Shown here piece after piece: positions 1 through 8,213 of a DNA stretch of 64,000 nucleotides (positions within the stretch are counted from its first letter, which is position 1; each line of letters starts with the position of its first letter). Both the position numbers and the translations under genes were made by a program. Origin of the DNA: Bacteriovoracaceae bacterium (GTDB taxonomy: Bacteria; Bdellovibrionota; Bacteriovoracia; Bacteriovoracales; Bacteriovoracaceae); assembly GCA_021737405.1 (NCBI GenBank), contig JAIPEG010000001.1, positions 1-64,000 on the forward strand, given 5' to 3'. Below the pieces are notes generated by a model. It ran no database searches. It was not told the DNA's origin and saw only the letters and a list, made by a program, of their open reading frames with translations.

Positions 1-1
1 A

Positions 2-439
2 TCTTTGCAAATGGTAGAGAGTCTTCCTCAATTCATTATTCATACCGATATTCGGTCTAAAAAATGGCACGAGCTAACTGAAAAGAGTTCGTCTGCGCTT
101 CACTTTTATTGCCCCAAAAGAAAATGGCAAATGCGGATAAAAGGTATCGTAAAGTTAGCCCATAACGATACGGATTCGACTATTGAATGGAATCGACTCT
201 CCCCAAATTCTAAGAAAATTTATTCTCTCATCAAAAAGCCTGGAGTCGTCATCGACACACCAGAAGAAGGATATAAATATTTATCCGATATAGAAAAAGG
301 ATTTGATAATTTTGGAGTCATCACTTTTATTCCTCAACACCTTGAATCTCTTCAGCTCTCTCATCCTAGTCAAAAAGACTTACACATCAGGGCCTTTTGG
401 AATATTTCAAATAATCAAAGGGATTTTCTGAGCCCATAA
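2..439 (+). CDS. PPOX-fold (pyridoxamine 5'-phosphate oxidase-like) protein, 5'-partial
   Basis: The frame is open to the left window edge, so the N-terminus is missing; the TTG at 5 and ATG at 11 are probably internal. The visible 144 residues contain a stretch from HIRSKKW-like residues through 'LHFYCPKRKWQMRIKG', then an NDTDS turn and a W-x-R segment. This order is typical of the FMN-binding split barrel of small PPOX-family oxidases, where the Arg/Lys residues of the 'W-Q-x-R-I-x-G' strand contact FMN phosphate. The specific substrate cannot be told: general flavin oxidoreductase of the Pyridox_oxase_2 type is as far as the sequence goes. It converges on ssb with a shared terminator between them. 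Confidence 0.55.
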   Translation, partial: SLQMVESLPQFIIHTDIRSKKWHELTEKSSSALHFYCPKRKWQMRIKGIVKLAHNDTDSTIEWNRLSPNSKKIYSLIKKPGVVIDTPEEGYKYLSDIEKGFDNFGVITFIPQHLESLQLSHPSQKDLHIRAFWNISNNQRDFLSP

Positions 440-467
440 AAAAAGCATCCCGAAGGATGCTCTTTAA
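437..467. terminator. Bidirectional intrinsic terminator between PPOX protein and ssb
   Basis: A 7-bp perfect stem AGCATCC/GGATGCT closes a CGAA loop (444-461). It is flanked by an A-run on the left and TCTTT on the right, so it can act as a U-tailed hairpin for both convergent genes. Confidence 0.75.
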
Positions 468-491
468 AATTATTAAATTTAAAATTAATTT

Positions 492-950
492 CTAAAACGG
501 AATATCATCTGCCGTAAAATTTGAATCTGTTGAGATATCAAAATCTTGATTCATGATGCTCTCATTTTGAGGAGCCATTTGATTGTACTGATCTTGGTCA
601 TTTCTACCTTGAGTAGCACCAGCTTGACCGCCTAAGAACTGAACATTCTTAGCGTTGATCTCAGTTGTGTATCTTTTTTGACCACTCTTATCATCCCACT
701 GTCTTGTTTGAAGAGAACCTTCAATAAAGGCTTGGCGCCCTTTGGCCAGGTACTGATTACATAGTTCAGCAAGCTTGCCCCAAACAACAACTCGGTGCCA
801 TTCTGTTTTCTCTTGTTTTTGTCCGCTCTTGTCTGTCCAGCTCTCAGAAGTTGCGAGAGAAAAATTACAAACGGCAGATCCAGATGGTGTGTACTTTAGT
901 TCTGGGTCTGATCCTAAACGACCGATCAACATAACTTTGTTAATACTCAT
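492..950 (-). CDS. ssb: Single-stranded DNA-binding protein
   Basis: Binds ssDNA during replication, recombination and repair and recruits partner enzymes. The 152-residue product opens with [18 protein letters not shown] and continues with the OB-fold strands typical of bacterial SSB ([14 protein letters not shown], then the GSLQTRQW strand, residues about 1-108). A Gln/Asn-rich linker leads to the acidic C-terminal tip ending ADDIPF, the canonical peptide that docks onto RecO, PriA, exonuclease I and other proteins. The start at 950 is preferred over an upstream in-frame ATG because AGGAGA lies about 9 nt before it and the protein then starts exactly at the family's usual N-terminus. Two inverted repeats lie in the leader (1017-1029 and 1094-1129). 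Confidence 0.97.
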   Translation of the reverse strand: MSINKVMLIGRLGSDPELKYTPSGSAVCNFSLATSESWTDKSGQKQEKTEWHRVVVWGKLAELCNQYLAKGRQAFIEGSLQTRQWDDKSGQKRYTTEINAKNVQFLGGQAGATQGRNDQDQYNQMAPQNESIMNQDFDISTDSNFTADDIPF

Positions 951-1016
951 AGGTGAAGTCTCCTGTTTTTTAAGCATAGAAGGAACAAACTTTAGAATCC
1001 TTTTATGACATGTTTA

Positions 1017-1129
1017 AGGCCAGTGGCCTGTGTGTTCTTTGATGCTTCAACATATCTCGATCATCGGAATTTTAGAAGCACCAAATTCTTGCCAAATCTC
1101 TCTGCGAGAGCCGAGGCAACAAGAGATTT
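1017..1129. promoter_or_regulatory. Two inverted repeats in the ssb upstream region
   Basis: AGGCCA-G-TGGCCT (1017-1029) is a 6-bp palindrome. AAATCTCT (1094-1101) is the exact reverse complement of AGAGATTT (1122-1129), with 20 nt between. Both lie between ssb and the upstream co-oriented gene (intergenic 951-1184). They could be operators or mRNA leader hairpins; no known SOS or other box was recognised. Confidence 0.35.
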
Positions 1130-1184
1130 CTAAGTCCTTAATATTCTATTTAAAAGAGAGGGGGCTGAGTGACATTTGGATCAC

Positions 1185-1601
1185 TTAAGGTGAAAGTTGA
1201 CTCTCATTTTCGTTGGCGGGTTGGATTGTAGGCGTCTTTTGATCCCAAAATTCGGCAACCCTTTTACGAGCGACTTTGACGTCTCGCTTATACCATGATG
1301 CATCAAACCCACAATGAGGACAAGGTACCTCTTTGCTAAAGAGCATTCTTCTGGTCATTTCAAAAGTGAGCCAAATTGGAAAAAAGACTGCGAGAGTTTT
1401 TAAACCGGCCACAGAATAAAGAGACGCGGTAACTAAGGCCGTCAAAAGAGTTATTTGCATATAGTTTAAATAAGTTAAACGATGGCCAATCGTGATACAC
1501 CTTTCAGTCCGACACAGAGGACAAAAGAACTGCAGGGCATGCTTTTTAAAGCGATAGGTTCTTGCCTCTAAAGGGTTCCAGGTTTTTTCACGTTGATTCA
1601 T
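1185..1601 (-). CDS. Small membrane protein with two zinc-ribbon-like CxxC pairs
   Basis: Product of 138 residues, function unknown. It has a CPLC pair followed by an RTERC Cys in the N-terminal third and a CPHC pair near residue 105, flanking a hydrophobic stretch of two probable membrane helices (YMQITLLTALVTASLY and LAVFFPIWLTFEM). The Cys pairs could join into one zinc site on the cytoplasmic face. A longer reading exists, but GGAGG sits about 11 nt upstream of the ATG at 1601 and a TGnTATAAT extended -10 box lies a further 23 nt upstream, which supports this start. No neighbour points to a role. A weak hairpin (1167-1184) follows the stop. Confidence 0.7.
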   Translation of the reverse strand: MNQREKTWNPLEARTYRFKKHALQFFCPLCRTERCITIGHRLTYLNYMQITLLTALVTASLYSVAGLKTLAVFFPIWLTFEMTRRMLFSKEVPCPHCGFDASWYKRDVKVARKRVAEFWDQKTPTIQPANENESQLSP

Positions 1602-1623
1602 AGACAAAAATCCTCCAATCTCA

Positions 1624-1632
1624 TTATAGCAG
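1624..1632 (-). promoter_or_regulatory. Extended -10 promoter for the zinc-ribbon membrane protein
   Basis: Read on the minus strand the sequence is TGC-TATAAT, a textbook extended -10 element, ending 23 nt before the gene's ATG. No good -35 box is visible, which is normal for extended -10 promoters. Confidence 0.55.
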
Positions 1633-1658
1633 GGTAAATTCCCTCGCATTGAGAGGGC

Positions 1659-1805
1659 AAAAAAGACCAGAAGCCGCCCTGCGACGGCTTCTGGGAGAAG
1701 CATCTGTTGTGAAAATATAGGTTTCCCTACATTCAGTGAAAAGTGATGCCTGAAGGGTTTTCCGAATACTACTAACGTACCCCCTCCTTGGGATCGGAAA
1801 CAACA
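1659..1805 (-). ncRNA. Candidate structured small RNA or leader with intrinsic terminator
   Basis: Read on the minus strand, this non-coding stretch has three nested or serial helices. The 7-bp pair TCGGAAA/TTTCCGA (1794-1800 with 1759-1765) encloses 28 nt. Next comes a 10-12 bp hairpin capped by a GAAA tetraloop (1710-1735). Last is a perfect 9-bp hairpin CAGAAGCCG/CGGCTTCTG (1668-1693) followed by TCTTTTTT (1659-1667), a clear rho-independent terminator. Its terminator precedes the separate extended -10 promoter of the downstream gene, so it looks like its own transcript rather than part of that mRNA. It matches no RNA family I can recognise (6S, SRP, tmRNA, RNase P, GEMM excluded by missing motifs). 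Confidence 0.4.
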
Positions 1806-1877
1806 AGGAGCGTTATTTTTATTTCAAAAGGTATTCCAAAAGCCAAATTAAAGTTATCAGTTACTTAGACGACTTTA

Positions 1878-4775
1878 TTGACCATGTATTTTGACCCTAG
1901 TAGCATTAAGGCACCTATTAGACGGCAAAATGAGCATTTCAAGGACAAAATGGAAGGTCAAAAAGACAGCGGTGACCAAGGTCCGAAAACCAAGAAACGT
2001 ACAAAGTTTTTAAAATCTTGGCGAGAAGCCGGTCAGCTCTCTATTTTCTTGGGCATGGTTCTTCTGGTCGTTACTACATTTATCGCTTTTGTTGTGAACG
2101 TCGGCCTCTTTGTTAAGGCCAAAATTAATTTGCAAAACTCTGTTGATGCAGCAGCCTTTGCAGGAGCCGCTGTACAGGCACGCCAACTCACCAATATTGG
2201 CTATCTCAATTGGGAAATTAGAAACACATATAAAGAGTGGCTCTTTAAGTATTACATACTTGGTAATATTGGCCTTGATGCTATTGATAATATCGATGGA
2301 AATGCACCAGGAAGCAACCCATCTTGCAATGGCAACATTGCACTTAATAATCAAGGCATGAACTTTCGATTGCGCCAATTTACAGGTAACAACTGTCGCT
2401 ATTATCAAAGTGGTATCTATGACCACTACAATGTTCCTTCAGTCTGCATTCACTTTGGTTCAAATAATAATATTTGTGAAATTGTCACTCTCCCTGGTCT
2501 TCCTCGTTTTAATACCGTTGGTCTTCCAAGTATTTCTGAACAACACGAAGCCTTTTTAAATTCTATTGTTCAAACAAAAGCAGATGACTGTGCCGATCGC
2601 TCTAATATAAATATGGGTGCGGCGATGCTTTGGACCTATGGGACCGGAAACGCCAATCTTTTTCCAGGTGTACCAGAAATTGCCCCTTCTAGAATTGGTG
2701 CTTGGGTTCAGTCCCTTGAACTTGCCTTAAGAATGAGAAACCTTGAGGCCATCGTTAATACTCCCGCAATCAATAGACCGATTTGCAGAAACCCTGGAAA
2801 TACTAATGGTGTTGATTGCGTCTCCATTGAAGACATCATGAATGACGGCAGCTCACTACCTTTTAATGAGAGGCCTACTAAAGCTTTTTGGAGTGCTTTT
2901 AGGAATCTTAGTGGAGGGGCCTTTAAAGAAAATAATGAATCCAATGATTTTTCTTCAAGCTTTCGCTTAACAGAACTTGATCCGAAACCTTTTCCGGCAA
3001 ATGAGTCTTCTTTAAGTGGCTTCCTCATCCCTTCAACCGAACCAGAAGCCCTTCAAAAAAGATACCTCGATTTAAAAATCATGCCGATTAACTATGCTAT
3101 GTTTTATACGTCCTTTTTCCCGGCGACTGGAAGTTTTGTCTCTAGCACTCCAGGACCTGATGTCCCTGATGCAGAAGCTGCTTGTGGTGGTACGAAGACC
3201 GCCATTCCAGTACCAGGTTATATTTTAGGTTTTGTTAAAAACCCCGAGGTCGTAACTTACTACGCTGTAGAAGGTGCCGCTGAATTCACTGGACTCTTTT
3301 ATCCCTTTTTTGAAAACCAAGGGATTACTCTTAAAACTTATGCTGCAGCAAAGCCTTTTGGTGGCCGCATCGGTCCCCTGCTCTTTGATGCTGGCTTTAC
3401 TGGAAATGATGCTTCACTCAAAACTCTCTCAGGAACAAAACGAAGCTCATCAAACTATATCAGTGCTTTTAATACGGCTTCCATTCCTGATATTTCTACA
3501 GACGATGGCGCGAGACAGATTCTTGAAGGTGGATATCCGATTCCGACCATTCCTGACTTTTGGATCACAAGTGCAGGTAGCGCGGATGTTGGAGGAAATC
3601 CAACGGTGAGTGGCGGTGCTACTGGATTTGGGATTCCCAATCTAATTTATGATTTTGAGAATTACAGTGAAATTAGTAACCTTGGGGAAGGTATCCTTCC
3701 CATCAATGATTTAGTGAACTCTCCAAATGATGCCGACGCTTACAGGAACTTTATAAGAGAAAAAGATTTTGGGCTCTACGACATTGAGCAGTTTCGAAAG
3801 TTTAGAGACAATAAAGTAGGCACTGGTGGTGCCGCTATTTTTTCTATCCAAGAAATCACTCAAAGTCTTCATAGAGTAAGACGGGCCACTCGTTACGAAT
3901 CCCTTAATTACATGATCCCCTTAATGGATGTGGATGGAAATAATCCGACGACCATGGATGGAAATTCATACGTTCAGCAAATCCCTGGAGCTCCTCCTCC
4001 GGCGGGAGACACGAATACCCAAGTATATCGCCTTTTTGCCCCTCTATACGGAAGTGAAACTCTCTATAATAGCCCAGCGGCCATTACAGACGTTATCAAT
4101 CGGTATATTACCGAAAATTCCACGGCGATTCAGACCTATACAACAGCACTTGAACAAATTGCCAATCGAATGCGCGCCCTATCTGCGAGCTCCTCAAGAG
4201 GTGGGAACGCCTACCTTACGGCCGCTGATACTATTCATAAATTACCCCTCATAGGACCATCAGGTCCTACTGATCCAGAGTGTGACACACTCTCCATGGC
4301 CCAAAAATTTAATATGTTCTTTTCAGTGACACAAAGAGGATGTGGAATTACCCCATTGGCCGTGAACACGACCACCTACTTTAACACCGGCCAATCTATT
4401 AGGGGACCCGACTTTCAGTACTATTATCGCTCCACCTGGCAAACCCCTACCTTTGGTGATCTTACCGAGGGACTCTCAGGATATATGCCTGGACAGCGCC
4501 AAGGGGCTAATAATGATGGATCTTTGACTTCCGTATTCGGGGCAAGTGCTGGAGTTGTCGGCATCGCCAAGAGAAACTTTTATTCCACTAAATTCATTCC
4601 CATGAATAAGGTTGTCGACACCGGCACCCCTTATGGTTTTGATGGATTACCAATATTTATCGATCCCGTTAATGCCACGGGTTACTCTACATCGACAACA
4701 ATGCAGGGTATAAGGATGAGAAACACCCTCGATGGTGGGCGACTCCAAGAATATGGCAATCCGCCGCCATTTTAG
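1878..4775 (+). CDS. Large TadE/TadG-like surface or pilus protein
   Basis: Product of 965 residues. Residues about 49-100 carry the Tad-like module: a GQLSIF start, a 20-residue membrane helix, then 'KINLQNSVDAAAFAGAA', the A-rich helix that marks TadG-type minor pilins and Flp assembly proteins. The remaining 850 residues are extracellular-looking, Gly/Asn/Pro/Tyr-rich, with many cysteines and no recognisable enzyme motif. The N-terminal 50 residues are basic and probably cytoplasmic. No other tad genes (tadA, rcpA, tadZ, flp) are in the window, so it may act alone. The reading opens at TTG 1878, ATG 1884 follows two codons later, and an ATG near 1950 has an AAGGA-type site; the start is unresolved. 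Confidence 0.7.
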   Translation: MTMYFDPSSIKAPIRRQNEHFKDKMEGQKDSGDQGPKTKKRTKFLKSWREAGQLSIFLGMVLLVVTTFIAFVVNVGLFVKAKINLQNSVDAAAFAGAAVQARQLTNIGYLNWEIRNTYKEWLFKYYILGNIGLDAIDNIDGNAPGSNPSCNGNIALNNQGMNFRLRQFTGNNCRYYQSGIYDHYNVPSVCIHFGSNNNICEIVTLPGLPRFNTVGLPSISEQHEAFLNSIVQTKADDCADRSNINMGAAMLWTYGTGNANLFPGVPEIAPSRIGAWVQSLELALRMRNLEAIVNTPAINRPICRNPGNTNGVDCVSIEDIMNDGSSLPFNERPTKAFWSAFRNLSGGAFKENNESNDFSSSFRLTELDPKPFPANESSLSGFLIPSTEPEALQKRYLDLKIMPINYAMFYTSFFPATGSFVSSTPGPDVPDAEAACGGTKTAIPVPGYILGFVKNPEVVTYYAVEGAAEFTGLFYPFFENQGITLKTYAAAKPFGGRIGPLLFDAGFTGNDASLKTLSGTKRSSSNYISAFNTASIPDISTDDGARQILEGGYPIPTIPDFWITSAGSADVGGNPTVSGGATGFGIPNLIYDFENYSEISNLGEGILPINDLVNSPNDADAYRNFIREKDFGLYDIEQFRKFRDNKVGTGGAAIFSIQEITQSLHRVRRATRYESLNYMIPLMDVDGNNPTTMDGNSYVQQIPGAPPPAGDTNTQVYRLFAPLYGSETLYNSPAAITDVINRYITENSTAIQTYTTALEQIANRMRALSASSSRGGNAYLTAADTIHKLPLIGPSGPTDPECDTLSMAQKFNMFFSVTQRGCGITPLAVNTTTYFNTGQSIRGPDFQYYYRSTWQTPTFGDLTEGLSGYMPGQRQGANNDGSLTSVFGASAGVVGIAKRNFYSTKFIPMNKVVDTGTPYGFDGLPIFIDPVNATGYSTSTTMQGIRMRNTLDGGRLQEYGNPPPF

Positions 4776-4859
4776 GCTAAAAAAACTTGATTCGCCTGTT
4801 TCCTCTTGGCTATACTGCCAACTATAAACTTTATTTCCTTAATAACAGAGGTGTTCATT

Positions 4860-5774
4860 GTGGCAAAAGCGACTAAAAAGAAAGCAACAAAGAAGCAGGC
4901 TGCTAAAAAGGTAGCAAAAAAGAAAGTAGTTAAAAAAGTAGCAAAGAAGAAAGTGGCTAAAAAAGTCGCTAAAAAGAAAGTTGCTAAGAAAGCTACTAAG
5001 AAGAAAGTTGCTAAGAAAGCTACTAAGAAGAAAGTTGCTAAAAAAGCCACTAAAAAGAAAGCAGTGAAAAAAGCGACAAAGAAAGTCGCAAAGAAGGCTG
5101 CAAAGAAAAAAGTCGCCAAAAAGAAAGTAGCGAAGAAGGCCCCAAAGAAAGCGGCTAAAAAAGTAGCTAAAAAGGCCACAAAGAAAGCGGCTAAAAAAGT
5201 AGCTAAAAAGGCCACGAAGAAAGCGGCTAAAAAAGTTGCTAAAAAGGCCACGAAGAAAGCGGCTAAAAAAGTAGCTAAAAAGGCCACAAAGAAAGCAGCA
5301 AAAAAAGTTGCAAAGAAGGCCGCAAAGAAAAAGGTCGCCAAAAAGAAAGTCGCAAAGAAGGCCGTTAAAGCAAAACTGACAAAAGCAGATATTGAAGAAC
5401 AAAAAAGACTCAAAAGAGAAGAAGCCATTCGTAAATACAAAGAAAGGAATAAGCCCCTTATTGATGAAGAGCTTTTAAAAGAAGCTGAAGAAGAAATGGA
5501 AGAGGTTGAAGTTGTGGCCATAGAAAGTGATGGACCAGAGCAAGCAATGGGCCTAAACCCAGCTGGAGAAGGAACTGATCGCGCGAAGTCAGATCCTCCA
5601 ACAACGCCAAAACTTAGTGAAGAAGTTGATCCTGATGAGGAAGACACTCAGGCCGGTGAATATGGGTTTGGTTGGGGCTACAACGATGCCTTTGATAAAC
5701 CAGATGAAGAAGAAGAGCCTGAAATCCTTGATGAGGATGAACTCTATGCCAGAGGCCTAGACAAAGACAAATAG
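4860..5774 (+). CDS. Histone H1-like lysine/alanine repeat protein with acidic C-terminal domain
   Basis: Product of 304 residues from a GTG start at 4860 with AGAGGTG upstream; this start gives the natural MAKATKKK-type N-terminus. Residues 1-170 are nearly all Lys, Ala, Val and Thr in KKAAKKVAKKAT-like repeats, the composition of bacterial H1-like nucleoid proteins (HctB, AlgP types), which bind DNA non-specifically through lysines. Residues about 180-304 switch to a Lys/Glu-rich helix and then a strongly acidic tail with PDEEDTQ and DEEEEPEIL patches and a GFGWGYND segment. The joined basic and acidic halves could self-neutralise or recruit a partner. The nucleoid role is inferred from composition only. 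A strong terminator follows. Confidence 0.75.
   Translation: MAKATKKKATKKQAAKKVAKKKVVKKVAKKKVAKKVAKKKVAKKATKKKVAKKATKKKVAKKATKKKAVKKATKKVAKKAAKKKVAKKKVAKKAPKKAAKKVAKKATKKAAKKVAKKATKKAAKKVAKKATKKAAKKVAKKATKKAAKKVAKKAAKKKVAKKKVAKKAVKAKLTKADIEEQKRLKREEAIRKYKERNKPLIDEELLKEAEEEMEEVEVVAIESDGPEQAMGLNPAGEGTDRAKSDPPTTPKLSEEVDPDEEDTQAGEYGFGWGYNDAFDKPDEEEEPEILDEDELYARGLDKDK
5151..5330 (+). repeat. 36-bp tandem repeat (five units) inside the H1-like gene
   Basis: Five consecutive 36-bp units start at 5151, 5187, 5223, 5259 and 5295, each coding a 12-residue KKAAKKVAKKAT-type unit. The first four differ by only one to three bases; the fifth has drifted more. Copy number is likely to vary between strains by slippage. 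Confidence 0.85.
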
Positions 5775-5807
5775 GTCTTTGATCTCACCTTAATTTTTGA
5801 TATCTAT

Positions 5808-5836
5808 AAAAGGTCCCTTAGAAGGGACCTTTTTTT
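5808..5836 (+). terminator. Intrinsic terminator after the H1-like gene
   Basis: Perfect stem AGGTCCCT/AGGGACCT (5811-5830) with a four-base loop and a seven-T tail, directly after the stop codon and before the glutaredoxin gene. Confidence 0.9.
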
Positions 5837-5849
5837 ATCGAGGATAAGT

Positions 5850-6110
5850 ATGTCTGGTCCAAAATTAGAGTTATTTAAATTTGATTCTTGCCCATTTTGC
5901 GTAAGAGTCATGATGAAATTAGATCAGCTAAACATCAAAGTAGAATTGAGAGACATTCTAAGTGATCCTGAGAGCTATCAGCGCCTTGTAAACGATACTG
6001 GCAGAAGGACCGTTCCGTGCCTCTATATCGATGGAAAACCAATGTTTGAATCTGCTGATATCAACGCTTGGCTTGTCGAAAATAGTGACAAACTTGAGAA
6101 AAACTCCTAG
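5850..6110 (+). CDS. Glutaredoxin-family thiol oxidoreductase
   Basis: Product of 86 residues with the thioredoxin-like fold of glutaredoxins and GST N-domains. The sequence shows 'FDSCPFCVRV' with a CPFC redox pair at about residues 14-17, the cis-proline in 'RRTVPCLYIDG' (about residues 52-62), and the 'FESADINAWL' GSH-contact helix. It likely reduces protein disulfides or mixed disulfides with glutathione in the cytoplasm. GAGGAT lies 5-10 nt before the ATG, and the upstream terminator makes this the start of a new transcript, probably shared with the HD protein 33 nt downstream. Confidence 0.9.
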   Translation: MSGPKLELFKFDSCPFCVRVMMKLDQLNIKVELRDILSDPESYQRLVNDTGRRTVPCLYIDGKPMFESADINAWLVENSDKLEKNS

Positions 6111-6143
6111 TTTAAGCTCACATCACTTTATAAAGGAATTCTC

Positions 6144-7448
6144 TTGGAAGTTCGTGATCCAGTCCATGGCTCTATCCATATTTTAGCAGAAGAGGCGCCG
6201 ATTATTAGGGCACCCTTTTTTCAGAGACTAAGAAATATAAAACAACTTGGTTTCTCAGAATATGTCTTTCCAGGCGCTACCCATACACGCTTTCTTCACT
6301 CGATTGGAGTTATGAATGTTGGAGAAAGAGCCTTTGGTAAACTCTTTCGTGATGCTAAAGCAAATAGTGAACTTACACGTATTAAAGAGACTTTTAAATT
6401 AGCCTGCCTTCTTCACGATATAGGTCATGCTCCCCTTTCGCATACGACTGAAATTGTCATGCCCACTTTACCTGAGCTTAAAATACCCAACGAGTTTTTG
6501 ACTGACTCTGATCAAAATTCAAATAGAAGGGCCACGCACGAAGATTACACAATTAAATCAATTGCTGATAGTTCCTTCTCTGAAAGCTTCAAGGCGATGG
6601 AAGAAACATTTGGTGTCAGCAGAAAATATATTGCCGATCTTATCAGAGGAAAAACCAATGACCCCGGTTACTTCACTCTAAATAATATTAACTATTTTCC
6701 TCTCCTCCACCAACTTGTCTCAAGTGAACTCGATTGTGATCGCATGGATTACTTACTTAGAGATAGCTACTTTTGTGGTGTTAGTTATGGAGCCTATGAT
6801 CTTGATTGGCTTCTTGATAATCTTGAAGTTTGTCTTGAAGATAAAAAAGCCTATCTTGGAATTACAGAACGCGCAGTAGTCACTTTTGATGATTTTCTTT
6901 TAAGTCGTTACCATATGTTTGTTATGGTTTACTTCCATTACCGTGCAGTTTGCCTAGAACAACTTTTATATAAGTATTTTGAGACAAGTCCCAGTGAATA
7001 TACAATTCCAGCTGATATTGAAAAGTATATTGAACACGATGATCACTTTCTTATGAAAATTATGAGAAGATCCACAAATCGATATGCTGGTGAAATCGTA
7101 AGAAATGAAATTCCTGCGAAAATTTATGAATCTTTCAATGAAAATCAACTACCAAAATTAGAAAATATTCAAAACTTCCTACAGTCAGAGGGCCTAGAAT
7201 TTATTCGCTGCTCCTCAAAAGGACGTTTATCTAAGTATTACGAAGAGGACGATACCAGTAACCCATTCACAATGAGGGTTGTTCGTAAGTTTTTTGGAAC
7301 GGATAAACTAGAAACATTTGGAATTGATCAAGCCACTGAACTCTTTCAAAAATTCTCAAAAAGTCATGAAATTAATAGGCTTCACTGCTACACCGAGACA
7401 ATGAACCCTAAACAACTTAGCGAGCTTGCTAAGCTGACGCGCCAATAA
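6144..7448 (+). CDS. HD-domain phosphohydrolase (COG1078 / dGTPase-like)
   Basis: Product of 434 residues. The N-terminus 'VRDPVHGSIHI' and 'RLRNIKQLGFSEYVFPGATHTRF' is the hallmark opening of the COG1078 HD phosphohydrolases related to SAMHD1 and bacterial dGTPases. Metal ligands are visible: H52 (RFLHS), H91-D92 (LLHDIGHAPLSH) with H95, and a later Asp in the DCDRMDYLLRDS segment (about residue 194). It probably hydrolyses a phosphate ester on a nucleotide, possibly dNTPs; the exact substrate is unknown. The start is TTG at 6144, chosen because AAGGA lies 7-11 nt upstream and the conserved DPVHG follows at once. Confidence 0.85.
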   Translation: MEVRDPVHGSIHILAEEAPIIRAPFFQRLRNIKQLGFSEYVFPGATHTRFLHSIGVMNVGERAFGKLFRDAKANSELTRIKETFKLACLLHDIGHAPLSHTTEIVMPTLPELKIPNEFLTDSDQNSNRRATHEDYTIKSIADSSFSESFKAMEETFGVSRKYIADLIRGKTNDPGYFTLNNINYFPLLHQLVSSELDCDRMDYLLRDSYFCGVSYGAYDLDWLLDNLEVCLEDKKAYLGITERAVVTFDDFLLSRYHMFVMVYFHYRAVCLEQLLYKYFETSPSEYTIPADIEKYIEHDDHFLMKIMRRSTNRYAGEIVRNEIPAKIYESFNENQLPKLENIQNFLQSEGLEFIRCSSKGRLSKYYEEDDTSNPFTMRVVRKFFGTDKLETFGIDQATELFQKFSKSHEINRLHCYTETMNPKQLSELAKLTRQ

Positions 7449-7517
7449 CCGAGCAACACCATCCAGTAAAATTTCTTCTCTTCAACTTTTGCAAGAGGTC
7501 GGAGATAATAAACCCCT

Positions 7518-8213
7518 ATGAATAAGATTTCATTATATACACTCCTCATTCTGATTTTCCTGGGTTTATCTAAATCATTTTCTCCCTCTGCCCAGAAAAC
7601 AACGTTTGTACAAAGTGAACAGGTTTTCCCTGGGCTCTTCTCGGGAGCACCTCTGTCTCTTATTTTAGTTGATGCTTTTGAGGCAGGTTTTCTTATTAAG
7701 ACCTATTATTTGAAATTTAAAATTGTACACGGATTTAAACAACCTGAGTTTCTCGTCGTTCGAACAAATAATAAATTCTATAAGAAAAATCAGGCCAATA
7801 TTGGGATGAGTTTATTTAGACGCTATGAAAGAAATAATGTGGAATCAACAACTCCCCTTCCTCCTGGAAGTATTTATGTTGGTGATCCCGCTTTTGGTGG
7901 CTGGAAGTATCATAATTCAGGTGAGAGAAAGTGGCATTTTCACAGAGTTTACCGTCATTTTGCGATACAATTCTACTGGGATAAATACAGACCTAATTAT
8001 GAATTTTACGAAAAAGTTAAGATACATATGAACAATGACACTCCTTTTTATGGATTAAACCAAGAGTTTGGAACAAAGGGCTCTATAACAGGACGTCTTT
8101 ACGAGACAAGTCCTTACCGAACAAAGGAATCTAAAATAAATTTCTTAGATCATCTAAAAGAATATATTTCAATTCCTTCATGGAAAGTTAAGAAAATTGA
8201 GGTCAAAGGATGA
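7518..8213 (+). CDS. Exported protein of unknown function
   Basis: Product of 231 residues, not recognised. It begins with a signal-peptide-like segment (MNKISLYTLLILIFLGLSKS) and then a mature region rich in aromatic residues, including 'PPGSIYVGDPAFGGW' and 'WHFHRVYRHF' around residues 115-150. It overlaps the next gene by four bases (ATGA), so the two are co-translated and may form an exported/membrane pair. No catalytic motif stands out. GGAG lies about 13 nt before the ATG, which is a loose site. Confidence 0.6.
   Translation: MNKISLYTLLILIFLGLSKSFSPSAQKTTFVQSEQVFPGLFSGAPLSLILVDAFEAGFLIKTYYLKFKIVHGFKQPEFLVVRTNNKFYKKNQANIGMSLFRRYERNNVESTTPLPPGSIYVGDPAFGGWKYHNSGERKWHFHRVYRHFAIQFYWDKYRPNYEFYEKVKIHMNNDTPFYGLNQEFGTKGSITGRLYETSPYRTKESKINFLDHLKEYISIPSWKVKKIEVKG

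Noticed and set aside
1624-1806. 60-aa minus-strand open frame in the 1.6-1.8 kb intergenic region
   Set aside because: No ribosome site, and it runs through the terminator and the GNRA hairpin; better explained as RNA structure.
5151-5330. CRISPR array
   Set aside because: Direct repeats are contiguous codons inside a gene with no spacers.
4772-5647. Long minus-strand open frame of 291 aa opposite the H1-like gene
   Set aside because: It is the antisense of the AAR/AAG lysine codons, giving a Phe/Ala/Thr artefact; no start signal and no homology pattern.
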